From Bin87 sp965221295 (lineage in GTDB: Bacteria > Chloroflexota > Dehalococcoidia > Lucifugimonadales > UBA3495), in assembly GCA_965221295.1 (NCBI GenBank), contig OZ244879.1, positions 3,224,001 through 3,288,000 of the forward strand: 64,000 nt of DNA, given 5' to 3'. The notes under the pieces are model-generated. The model searched no databases and was not told the DNA's origin. It was given only the letters and a program-made list of their open reading frames with translations. The stretch's first letter is position 1, and each line of letters starts with the position of its first letter. Shown here one piece after another: positions 31,612 through 43,600 of the stretch. Made by a program: the position numbers and the translations under genes.

Positions 31612-34600
31612 TTACCGCCTCCGCAGCAGGTAGTAGCCTGAGCCCAACACCACGGCCGCCGCGAGCAAAGACGCCGCTACGATCAACCATAGTCTCAGGT
31701 TTCCTGTTCCTGAATCCTCGGTTGTATCTGTAGGATCGAGAGTTGGCATCGGATCAGGCGTAAGGGTCGCTGGCGATTCCACCACGGTAGGCGTCGTGGG
31801 CGCCGGCGTGGTTGTCGCCGTGGCCGACCCGAGTACGGGCGTCGCCGTGGCCGCCGGCGCGACCGTCGTTCCGGGCGCCGGCGCTGGCGTGGGCGTGGCT
31901 GTGGGTGTAGGCGCAGACGGCGCCACGGGCGTCGGCGTGGCCGTCGCCATGGCCCCAGGAGCGGGCGTGGCTGCGGATGCAGGCGTGGTCGTGGGCGCAA
32001 CCGTGGCCACCACCGTGGGCCCAACCGTGGCCACCGCCGTGGGCGCAACCGTGGCCACCACCGTGGGCGCGACTGTGGCCTCCGGCGTGGGCCCAACCGT
32101 GGCCACCACCGTGGGCCCAACCGTGGCCACCACGGTGGGCCCAACCGTGGCCTCCGGCGTGGCTAACGCCCCTCCAGTTCCCCGTTTTCCAGTAGTCCGC
32201 GCCGGGGTTGTGGGCGTGGGTGTGGCCGTGATCGTTGGTTCCGGCGTGGGGGTGTTGGTAGGCGGCGCCGGCGTAGCCGTCGGCTCTGGCGTCAGCGTAG
32301 TCGTCGGCTCTGGCGTCAGTGTTGGCGCCGGCTCTGGCGTCAGCGTTGGCGTCGGCGTGTTCGTCGGGTCGGGCGCGACCGTTGGCGTCGATGTCGGCGT
32401 TGGCGTCGGCGTGTTCGTCGGGCCGGGCGCGACCGTTGGCGTCGATGTCGGCGTTGGCGTCGGCGTGTTCGTCGGGTCGGGCGCGGCCGATGGTGTCGAT
32501 GTCGGCGTTGGCGTGTTCGTCGGGTCGGGCACGGCCGATGGCGTCGATGTCGGAGTCGGCGTCGGCGTGTTCGTCGGGTCGGGCACGGCCGTTGGCGTCA
32601 GCGTTGGCGTCGGCGTGTTCGTCGGGTCGGGCACGGCCGTTGGCGTCAGCGTTGGTGTCGGCGTGTTGGTAGGTTCCGGCGTAGCCGTTGGCGTAGGTGT
32701 GGCCGTCGGCGTTGGTGTCGGCGTGTTGGTAGGCTCCGGTGTGGCCGTTGGCGTCGGTGTCGGCGTGTTGGTAGGCTCTGGTGTAGCCGTCGGCGTCGGT
32801 GTGGCCGTGGGGGTTGGCGTCGGCGTGTTCGTCGGCTCTGGTGTAGCCGTCGGCGTTGGCGTGGGCGTGTTCGTCGGCTCCGGCGTGGCCGTCGGCGTCG
32901 GTGTCGGCGTGTTGGTCGGCTCCGGTGTGGCCGTCGGCGTTGGCGTGGGCGTGTTGGTAGGCTCCGGCGTGGCCGTTGGCGTAGGTGTCGGCGTGTTCGT
33001 CGGCTCAAGTGTGGCTGTTGGCGTCGGTGTGGCCGTGGGGGTTGGCGTCGGCGTGTTCGTCGGCTCTGGTGTAGCCGTCGGCGTTGGCGTGGGCGTGTTG
33101 GTAGGCTCCGGCGTGGCCGTTGGCGTAGGTGTCGGCGTGTTCGTCGGCTCAAGTGTGGCTGTTGGCGTCGGTGTGGCCGTGGGGGTTGGCGTCGGCGTGT
33201 TCGTCGGCTCTGGTGTAGCCGTCGGCGTTGGCGTGGGCGTGTTCGTCGGCTCCGGCGTGGCCGTCGGCGTCGGTGTCGGCGTGTTGGTCGGCTCCGGTGT
33301 GGCCGTCGGCGTTGGCGTGGGCGTGTTGGTAGGCTCCGGCGTGGCCGTTGGCGTAGGTGTCGGCGTGTTCGTCGGCTCCGGTGTGGCTGTTGGCGTAGGT
33401 GTCGGCGTGTTCGTCGGCTCCGGTGTGGCCGTTGGCGTGGGCGTGGCCGTCGGCGTCGGTGTGTTCGTGGGGGTTGGCGTCGGCGTGTTCGTCGGCTCCG
33501 GTGTGGCCGTTGGCGTCGGTGTCGGCGTGTTGGTCGGTTCCGGCGTGGCCGTCGGCGTCGGTGTCGGCGTGTTCGTCGGCTCCGGTGTGGCCGTTGGCGT
33601 TGGCGTGGGCGTGTTCGTCGGTTCCGGTGTGGCCGTTGGCGTTGGCGTGGGCGTGTTCGTCGGTTCCGGTGTGGCCGTTGGCGTTGGCGTCGGCGTGTTC
33701 GTCGGTTCCGGTGTGGCCGTTGGCGTTGGCGTCGGCGTGTTCGTCGGTTCCGGTGTGGCCGTTGGCGTTGGCGTGGGCGTGTTCGTCGGTTCCGGTGTGG
33801 CCGTCGGCGTTGGCGTCGGCGTGTTGGTAGGTTCCGGCGTGGCCGTCGGCGTCGGTGTCGGCGTGTTGGTCGGTTCCGGTGTGGCCGTTGGCGTGATGGT
33901 AGGCGTGGGCGTAGGCGTCGGCGTTGGCGTGATGGTCGGCGTTGGCGTCGGCCCGGGCAGCACCTCCAGCTGGAAGCTCACCGAGTGCGAGTCTGCGTCG
34001 CTCGTGTTGCTGTCCGTGTCTTCCACCTTCACCGTGTACGTCGACTCCGCCGACGCCTCCAACGGCGTACCAGTGATCCTCGGCGACGATGCCTGACCCT
34101 GATCCACTCCCGTGTCGTCCGGTCCGTCTCCGTCGTAGACCAGCCCCGCTGGCAACGCCGGCGTGATGCTGTACTTCAGCTTCCCATTGCCGGTGACCGA
34201 CCACACGAACTCACGGTCCTCCGCCTGTCCCACCACGAACGTCTGCTTCGCTATCGAGAACGTGTTGAACACCGGCCGTGAATCGGTCACACTATTGCCA
34301 TACACCAGCGTCGCCGTGTACGTATCTACTGACGTTACCTGGTTCCCGTAGCTGCTGTTCGACCCTATCACCTTGAACGTGAAACTCGTTCCCGTCGATC
34401 CCTCTGGATCATCCGGCGGGTAGTACGCCAACCCCCTCCTGTTGAGGCGGTTTTGGCGCTCCTCCACCACCACCTTGTCACCTGCCGACACGTCCAGCTC
34501 ACTCGCCCTCGATCCCGGAAGCGGTCGCTGCTTCAGCGTACCCTGGTCCGGCAACGTCTCAATCACCACCTGGTACAACTGCGTCGCTCCGCCTCCCGCC

Positions 34601-37600
34601 GTGAACGGGAACACGCTCTGACTCGGCGATTGACTCACCGGTAGCCACTCGTACTCCCTATTCACCGTCTCCGTGAAGTCCGCGCTCGACGGCGCCGCCG
34701 GCGTCGGCGTGGGCGTTGGCGTGGCCGTGGGCGTTGCAGTCGGGGTAGGCGTGGCCGTGGGCGTGGCTGTCGGCGTGGCGGTGGGAGCCGGCGTCGGCGT
34801 GGCGGTGGGAGCCGGCGTCGGCGTGATGGTCGGGGTTGCCGTCGGCCCGGGCAGCACCTCCAGCTGGAAACTCACCGAGTGCGAGTCTGCGTCGCTCGTG
34901 TTGCTGTCCGTGTCCTCCACCTTCACCGTGTACGTCGACTCCGCCGACGCCACCAACGGCGTACCCGTGATCCTCGGCGACGATGCCTGTCCCTGATCCA
35001 CTCCCGTATCGTCCGGTCCGTCTCCGTCGTATACCAACCCCGCTGGCAACGCCGGCGTGATGCTGTATTTCAACTTCCCGTTGCCGGTGACCGACCACAC
35101 GAACTCACGGTCCTCCGCCTGTCCCACCACGAACGTCTGCTTCGCTATCGAGAACGTGTTCAACACCGGCCTCGAGTCCGTCACACTATTGCCATACACC
35201 AGCGTCGCCGTGTACGTATCTACTGACGTTACCTGGTTCCCGTAACTGCTGTTCGACCCTATCACCTTGAACGTGAAACTCGTCCCCGTCGATCCCGCTG
35301 GATCATCCGGCGGGTAGTACACCAACCCCCTCCTGTTGAGGCGGTTTTGGCGCTCCTCCACCACCACCTTGTCACCTTGCGACACATCCAGCTCACTCGC
35401 CCTCGATCCCGGAAGCGGTCGCATCCTCAGCGTACCCTGGTCCGGCAACGTCTCAATCACCACCTGGTACAACTGCGTCGCTCCGCCTCCCGCCGTGAAC
35501 GGGAACACGCTCTGACTCGGCGATTGACTCACCGGTAGCCACTCGTACTCCCTATTCACCGTCTCCGTGAAGTCTGCGCTCGACGGCGCCGCCGGCGTCG
35601 GCGTTGGCGTTGCAGTCGGGGTGGCTGTCGGCGTGGCGGTGGGAGCTGGCGTCGGCGTGATCGTCGGCGTTGGCGTGGGCCCGGGCAGCACCTCCAGCTG
35701 GAAGCTCACCGAGTGCGAGTCTGCGTCGCTCGTGTTGCTATCCGTGTCTTCCACCTTCACCGTGTACGTCGACTCCGCCGACACCTCCAACGGCGTACCT
35801 GTGATCCTCGGCGACGATGCCTGTCCCTGATCCACTCCCGTATCGTCCGGTCCGTCTCCGTCGTAGACCAACCCCGCTGGCAACGCCGGCGTGATGCTGT
35901 ACTTCAACTTCCCGTTGCCGGTGACCGACCACACAAACTCACGGTCCTCCGCCTGTCCCACCACGAACGTCTGCTTCGCTATCGAGAACGTGTTGAACAC
36001 CGGCCTCGAGTCCGTCACACTATTGCCGTACACCAGCGTCGCCGTGTACGTATCTACTGACGTTACCAGGTTCCCGTAGCTGCTGTTCGACCCTATCACC
36101 TTGAACGTGAAACTCGTTCCCGTCGATCCCGCTGGATCATCCGGCGGGTAGTACACCAACCCCCTCCTGTTGAGGCGGTTTTGGCGCTCCTCCACCACCA
36201 CCTTGTCACCTGCCGACACATCCAGCTCACTCGCCCTCGATCCCGGAAGCGGTCGCTGCTTCAGCGTACCTTGGTCCGGCAACGTCTCAATCACCACCTG
36301 GTACAACTGCGTCGCTCCGCCTCCCGCCGTGAACGGAAATACGCTCTGACTCGGCGATTGACTCACCGGTAGCCACTCGTACTCCCTATTCACCGTCTCC
36401 GTGAAGTCTGCGCTCGTTGGCGCCGCCGGCGTCGGCGTGGGGATCGGCGTGGCGGTGGGCGTTGGCGTGGCTGTGGGCGCAGGAGTAGGCGTAATGGTCG
36501 GCGTTGGAGTAATGGTCGGCGTTGGCGTCGGGGTAACGACCTCCAGCTGGAAGCTGAGCGAGGACGAGTCGATGTCGTTGGTGTTGTCGTCCGTGTCCAC
36601 GACCCTGACTGTATAGGTAGATTCCGCCGACGTTTCCGATGGCGTCCCCGTGAACCGGGGCGCGCTGGCCTCTCCTGGCAGGACGCCGGTGTCGTCCGGC
36701 CCGTCTCCGTCGTAGACCAACCCCGCTGGCAACGCCGGCGTGATGCTGTACTTCAGCTTTCCGTCGCCCGAGTCCGACCACACGAACGGTCGGTCCACCG
36801 CCTCTCCAACGGTGAAAGTCTGCTTGTCGATCAAGGCGACGTTGAATATTGGACGGTCCTCATACACCAATGTCGCCGTGTACGTCTCAGCAGACCAGAT
36901 CTGGTACTGGAAGTACCTGTCGGCGCCCAAAACCCTGAAGGTAAAACTGGTTTCGATGAAGGTGGACGTGTCCTCAGGCGGGTAGTAGGCCAAGCCCCTC
37001 CTAAGTAGTGTGCTCTGGAAGTCCTCCGCCCTCACAATCCCTCTCTCGGGATGACCGGCCTCAATGTCGTATTCGACAAAACGGGATTGATCGCCAAGGG
37101 CCCGCTTCGTCAGCTTGCCCTGGTCCGGCAGCGTCTCGATGCGGATGGCCATCAGCAGGTTGGCAGGACTGCCCGGCACTGGAGTGAAGGCGAAGGCGCC
37201 GCCGCCGCGCTGCACCGGTAACCACGTGAAAGGCTTGTACACATCCCACGTGAAGTCCTCGCTGGTCGGCGTGGTGGGCGTTGGCGTTGGCGTTAGGGTA
37301 GGTGTGGGTGTCGGCGTCGGCGTTGGCGTGATGGTAGGCGTGGGCGTGATGGTCGGGGTAGGCGTGGGCCCGGGCAGCACCTCCAGCTGGAAACTCACCG
37401 AGTGCGAGTCTGCGTCGCTCGTGTTGCTGTCCGTGTCCTCCACCTTCACCGTGTACGTCGACTCCGCTGACGCCACCAACGGCGTACCAGTGATCCTCGG
37501 CGACGATGCCTGTCCCTGATCCACTCCCGTGTCGTCAGGCCCGTCTCCGTCGTATACCAGCCCCGCTGGCAACGCCGGCGTGATGCTGTACTTCAGCTTC

Positions 37601-40600
37601 CCGTTGCCGGTGACCGACCACACGAACTCACGGTCCTCCGCCTGTCCCACCACGAACGTCTGCTTCGCTATCGAGAACGTGTTGAACACCGGCCTCGAGT
37701 CGGTCACACTATTGCCGTACACCAGCGTCGCCGTGTACGTATCTACTGACGTTACCAGGTTCCCGTAGCTGCTGTTCGACCCTATCACCTTGAACGTGAA
37801 ACTCGTCCCCGTCGATCCCGCTGGATCATCCGGCGGGTAGTACACCAACCCCCTCCTGTTGAGGCGGTTTTGGCGCTCCTCCACCACCACCTTATCCCCT
37901 TGCGACACATCCAGCTCACTCGCCCTCGATCCCGGAAGCGGTCGCCGCTTCAGCGTACCCTGGTCCGGCAACGTCTCAATCACCACCTGGTACAACTGCG
38001 TCGCTCCGCCCCCCGCCGTGAACGGAAATACGCTCTGACTCGGCGATTGACTCACCGGCAGCCACTCGTACTCCCTATTCACCGTCTCCGTGAAGTCTGC
38101 GCTCGTTGGCGCCGCCGGCGTCGGCGTGGGCGTCGGCGTCGCTGTCGGCGTTGGCGTCGGGGGCGGCGTTGCAGTCGGGGTAGGCGCTGGGGTTGGCGTG
38201 ATCGTCGGCGTTGGCGTCGGCGCTGGGGTTGGCGTGATCGTCGGCGTTGGCGTCGGTCCGGGCAGCACCTCCAGCTGGAAGCTCACCGAGTGCGAGTCTG
38301 CGTCGCTCGTGTTGCTGTCCGTGTCCTCCACCTTCACCGTGTACGTCGACTCTGCCGACGCCACCAACGGCGTCCCCGTGAACCTCGGCGCATTGGGCGC
38401 TCCTTGCTCCACTCCCGTGTCGTCAGGCCCATCGCCGTCGTAGATCAATCCCGCTGGCAGCGCCGGCGTAATGCTGTACTTCAACTTCCCGTTGCCGGTG
38501 ACCGACCACACGAATCCCTCGTCAACCGCCACCCCCACCGTGAACGTCTGCTTCGCTATCGAATTGACATTCAGCACCGGCCGCGAGTCTGTCACACTAT
38601 TGCCATACACCAGCGTCGCCGTGTACGTATCTACTGACGTTACCTGGTTCCCGTAGCTGCTGTTCGACCCTACAATCTTGAACGTGAAACTCGTTCCCGT
38701 CGATCCTTCTGGATCGTCCGGCGGGTAGTACGCCAGGCCCCTCCGGTTGCGGCTGATCTGAACCTCTTCCACCACCACGGATTCGTTCAGCCCCACGTCT
38801 CGCTCAATCGCCCGGGACCCCGCAACCGGTCGCAGCCTCAGCGTACCCTTGTCTGGCAGCGTCTCGATCACCACCTGGTACAACTGCGTCGCTCCGCCTC
38901 CCGCCGTGAACGGGAACACGCTCTGACTCGGATATTGACTCACCGGTAGCCACTCGTACTCCCTATTCACCGTCTCCGTAAAGTCTGCGCTCGTTGGCGC
39001 CGCCGGCGTCGGCGTTGGTGTCGGGGTCGCTGTGGGCGCTGGTGTAACCGTTGGCGCCGGCGTAGCCGTTGGCGCCGGCGTGGCTGTGGGCGCTGGCGTA
39101 GTCGTTGGCGTCGGTGTGGCTGTGGGTACGGGCGTGGCCGTCGCGGTTGGCGTGGGCGTGGGTGTCGTTAGACCGCAAGTGGGGGCTTCGTCCGGACTCC
39201 GTTGGGGGATGCCCGAGAACCAGGTGGTCAGGGCCGTCTCGCCGGCGGGTATGCAGATGCCGGTCTTGGCAATGTAGAAGTTTGTGACAGCGGTCAGATT
39301 GGTGAACGCGGCGGGGATCGGGCCGGAAAGTTGGGTGACCTGCACGGACATGGCCATCAGCTTGGTCAAGTTGCCGAGTTCCGGCGGCAACGCTCCAGAT
39401 ATATCAGTATGGTTCAAAGTCAGATAGTTCAACTCTGTCAGATCGCCCAGCTTGGCGGGGATTGGGCCGCTAAAGTCGTTGAAACCAAGCCAAAGTATGC
39501 TCAGGTTGCTCAGGTCGCCCAACTCTTCTGGAATCGACCCGGTCAAATGGTTGTTCTCGAGGTTCATGACCTCGATCTTGGAGAGGTCGCCCAGCTTGGA
39601 AGGGATCGACCCGTTGAGATCGTTGAACCGCAGTTGCATTTCCTCGAGAGCGGAAAGGTCACCCAGTTCGGAGGGAATCGACCCGCTCAAGTCGTTCCTG
39701 CTTAGGTTCAGAATCTCGAGCTTGGATAGGTCGCCCAGCTTCGCGGGAATTGACCCGACCAAATTATTGCCCTCAAGTACCAGATTGGTTACGCGCCCAT
39801 TGCTTACGGTTACGCCATGCCAGGAGGAACTTAGGGGGGTGGTGAAATCCCACCCGGTGTTGTTCGTCCAATTGTCGCCGTCGGTGGCGTTGTACAGCGC
39901 CTGCAACGCCGCTTTGTCGGTGTCGAGGGTCCGGGTGGGTTCCGGCGTGACCGTGGGCGTTGGTGTCTCATTCGGGGTCGGTGTGGCCGTAGGGGTCGGC
40001 GGCGCTGTCGGCGCTGGCGTGGGTGTGGCCGTGGGCTGCGGCGTAAGCGTCGCTGTCGGCGCTGGCGTAGCGGTGGGCTGCGGCGCAGGCGTGGCCGTAG
40101 GGGTCGGTGTGGCCGTGGGGGTCGGCGTCGCTGTCGGCACTGGCGTGGGTGCGGCCGTGGGCTGCGGCGTAAGCGTGGCCGTAGGGGTCGGTGTGGGGGT
40201 CGGCGTCGGCCGCTGGTCGCCGAATTCCTGCCAGGTTGCCGTGCCATCGCCGTCCAAGTCAGCTCTCAGTACCGGGTATTCGCTGGCTGTCCCGAAGTCC
40301 CAAATGGCGGCGCTCCAGAATTGGTACGTGGAACCTCCGGGAGACTGCATCTCCGCAGTGGTTAGACCCATGCCCAGAACACTGGATTGAGGGCCGATGG
40401 TGGTGTCCCAGTACACTTCTTCATGCACACTGGCGACCTGTTCGTTGGGGTTCCAGGACCCGGCCACTCCCAACAGCAAGCTGGCCAAAGGACCGTTGAC
40501 TTGGTTTGCGGCGTAGCTGTTGCGTAGGTCAACACTATCGACGTAACCGACAAAACCGCCGGGATTTTGCGTACCTAGGGCGGTCACGGTTCCGGTGGCG

Positions 40601-43600
40601 TAGGTGTTGATTATCTCGCTGGCGTACATGAAACCTACCAGACCGCCACTGTGGTATTCCCCCTCCACGTCGCCTACTGCGTAGCTGACGTTGACGTCCG
40701 ACAATCCCAACAGGTAGCCGACCAGTCCGCCAGAGTACCCTTTGGAAGACACCTCCACGTCCGCGTAGCTCTCGGTTATCTGGCTGCCCGCGAGCTTGCC
40801 CACCAGTCCGCCGGCGTATGGGCCGTTGGAGAATGTGCCGTCTTCAATGGAGACCTCGCCAATGGCGTAGACGTGCTTGATGTACCCATTCGCGACATCG
40901 CCCGCCAGCGTGCCCGTATCCTCGCCGCCGGTAACGTCTACGTCTTCCAGCCCCAGGTTCACGAATGAGCTGCCATTCCGAGCGTAACCGAACAGGCCAA
41001 CGTCATTGGCGCTGGGACGGTTGATGAAAAGGTTGCTAATGGTGTGGCGGCCGCCGTCAAAATTCGTAGTGAAGGGAAGGTCGTTGGTACCGTCCACGTA
41101 CTCCCCTATGGGCAACCAGCCCGCGCCGCCGTTCCAGTAAAGCCCGCTGTGGTCGTTCTCGTCCACGTCGCCGTCGCTGTCGCTGTCGAAGTCCAGGTCG
41201 GCGGTGAGTTCATAGCCCTCGCACACCTGGTCGCTTATCACTGGCTCGTCCTCGTTGCAACCCATGCCGCTGGCGGTGTTGGGGAAAGCGGCAGAGTAGC
41301 TGGCGCTGTTCGCCGCGTCATCAACGGAGCCGTCGCCGTCCAGGTCCCAACGAATGGCGTTCAACTGCGCCAGGTTTGCCACCTCGATCAGGCCGTCGTC
41401 GTCGCTGTCATAGTCGATCGGTATCGGCGTGGCCGTGGGGGTTGGCGTCGGCGTGGCCGTTGGCGCCGGCGTGGCCGTGGCAACCGGTGTTGGGGTGGCC
41501 GTGGGAGCGGGCGTGGGTACTGGCGTGGCCGTAGGCGTGGGAACCGGCGTCGCCGTAGGAGCGGCCGTGGGTGTGGGTACTGGCGTGGCTGTTGGCGTGG
41601 GCGCCGGTGTGGGTGTGGAGGTCGGTGTCGGCAACGGCGCCGGCGTCGCGGTAGGAGCGGGCGCGGGTGTGGCCGTGGGGACTGGCGTGGGCGTAGCCGT
41701 CGGCGCCGGCGTGGCTGTGGGAACTGGGGTGGCTGTGGGGACTGGCGTGGCTGTGGGAATTGGCGTGGCTGTGGGAATTGGCGTCGCCGTAGGTGTGGCC
41801 TGAAGCACCGCGATGGTGAAGTCCAAGCTGGCGCTGTCCGGCTCGGTGGCGTCCGCATCGGTCACGGTGTAGGTGTAGCTGGTGGCAGCCTGTGAGCCAG
41901 TCGGCGTTCCCGTCAGACTGCGTGCGCCGGGGTCAAACGAAAGTCCGGCAGGCAGGGAGCCGGTTGGATCATCCGTGGGCGTGAGCGTGTACGTCAACGT
42001 TCCGTCGCCGCCCGTCGCCTGGGGCAGCGTCAGGGGGGCGATGGCTTGGTTCTGCGTGTAGCTCTGGTCGGCGATGGTCTGCGCGCCAAAGCTGGGAACC
42101 CCGTCCACCGCGATGGTGAAGTTCAAGCTGGCGCTGTCGCCGTCGCGGTCGGCCGCCTGGTAGGTGTATTGCGTCGGCTCCATCAACACCGTTGCGGCGC
42201 CGCTGAGGACGCGAGTGGCGGCGTCGAAGGACAATCCGGCGGGCAGCTCTGGCGTCAACGTGTAAACCAATGTTCCGTTGCCAGAGGTGGAGGCGGGCAG
42301 CGTCAGGGGCGAGATCGCTTCGTACTGCTTGAAGCTCTGGGCGGGTATCGACTGACCGCCTAAGCCGGGTACTTCGTCAGCTTCCACGGTGATGGTGAAG
42401 GTGAGGCTGACGCTGTCGTTATCGAAGTCGGTTACACCGTAGGTGAAGCTCCTGACCGTTGACACCGCCGTCGGAGTACCCGTGATCTTGCGCGTTGCGG
42501 CGTCGAAGCTGAGGCCCTGGGGCAGCGGCTCGCTGGCGTTCACCGGCGTCAGGGCGTAGGTCAGCGGCGGGTTGCCATCCGTCGCCTCCGGCAGGGTCAG
42601 ATCGACGCTGGTTTTGCCGGTGGAATAGACTTGAGCCGGTATGGTCTTGCTACCGAAGCTCGGATTCGTGTCGGGAAGGATTTGTATGTTGAACGTCAGG
42701 CTCGCGCTGTCGTTGTCGTGGTCGGCGGCGCTGAAGGTGTACTGAGTAGAGGCAAGCGTTCCGGTGGGATTCCCGCTGATTTTGCGGTCAGTGGCGTCGT
42801 AGGCCAGGCCATCGGGCAGCGTCGGCGTCAGCGTGTAGGTCAGCGGTCCGTTGCCGCCAACCGCCACCGGCAGCGACAACTCGGTGATGGCGTGGCCCTG
42901 GGCGTAGATCTGGTGAGCGATCGTCTGCCGGAAGAATGGCGTGTAGTCCCGGGGCTGGTCGCCGAATTCCGCCGCCGTCGCTGTGCCGTTGCCGTCCCAG
43001 TCGACCTTCAGCCGCGGGTAGTCGTTGGCGGTCCCGAAGTCCCAGGTGTCTGCTGCCCAGCCGCAATAGGTCGGGTCGTTGGCATAGTTGGGGCCGTCCG
43101 TGCAGGGGGTGAAGTTTAGGTCTGGGTTCGGAGGCTCCGTGGGGGCCTGCAACTGCAGCCGCGGCAAGCCATCCCCCGTAAAGTTGTTATCCGCGACGCC
43201 GGTGACCTCAGTGTCCCAATAGCTGTAAGACGCGGTGAACGCGCCGAGGGCGGCGCCAATGAGACCGGCGTTTTGGACGTTGCTGCCCGTGTCAACGGCG
43301 CTGATGGAGTAGCTATTGGTGAGCGTCAGAGTTATATCGGAAGTGAGGGAGCCCACCAGGACGCCAGCGTGATTACTGGTTCGGCAGCTCACGCCGGGGA
43401 GAACGCTCACCACGCCGGTGGAGTAGGAGTCCGAAATATCGGCGCTGTTTCCGGTATTTTCGTGGCTGACAATTCCAACGAGCCCACCGAACGAGCAAGA
43501 GGCGGGATCGTTGGGCTGCGGGCGCGCGCTTTCAATTTCGACATTGCCCGTGGAGTAGCTCTTGCTGATCATCGGCACGTCAGCGCCGTCTTGGCTGGGT

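Noticed and set aside
31612..31700. LPxTG sortase signal at the end of the giant protein
   Set aside because: The C-terminus has a hydrophobic helix and Arg-rich tail but no LPxTG-like motif in front of it.
31796..34096. 766-residue open frame on the plus strand (Gly/Val repeats)
   Set aside because: It is the antisense image of the Thr/Pro-coding 36-bp array of the giant gene; composition is VGVGV only and there is no promoter or ribosome-binding site.
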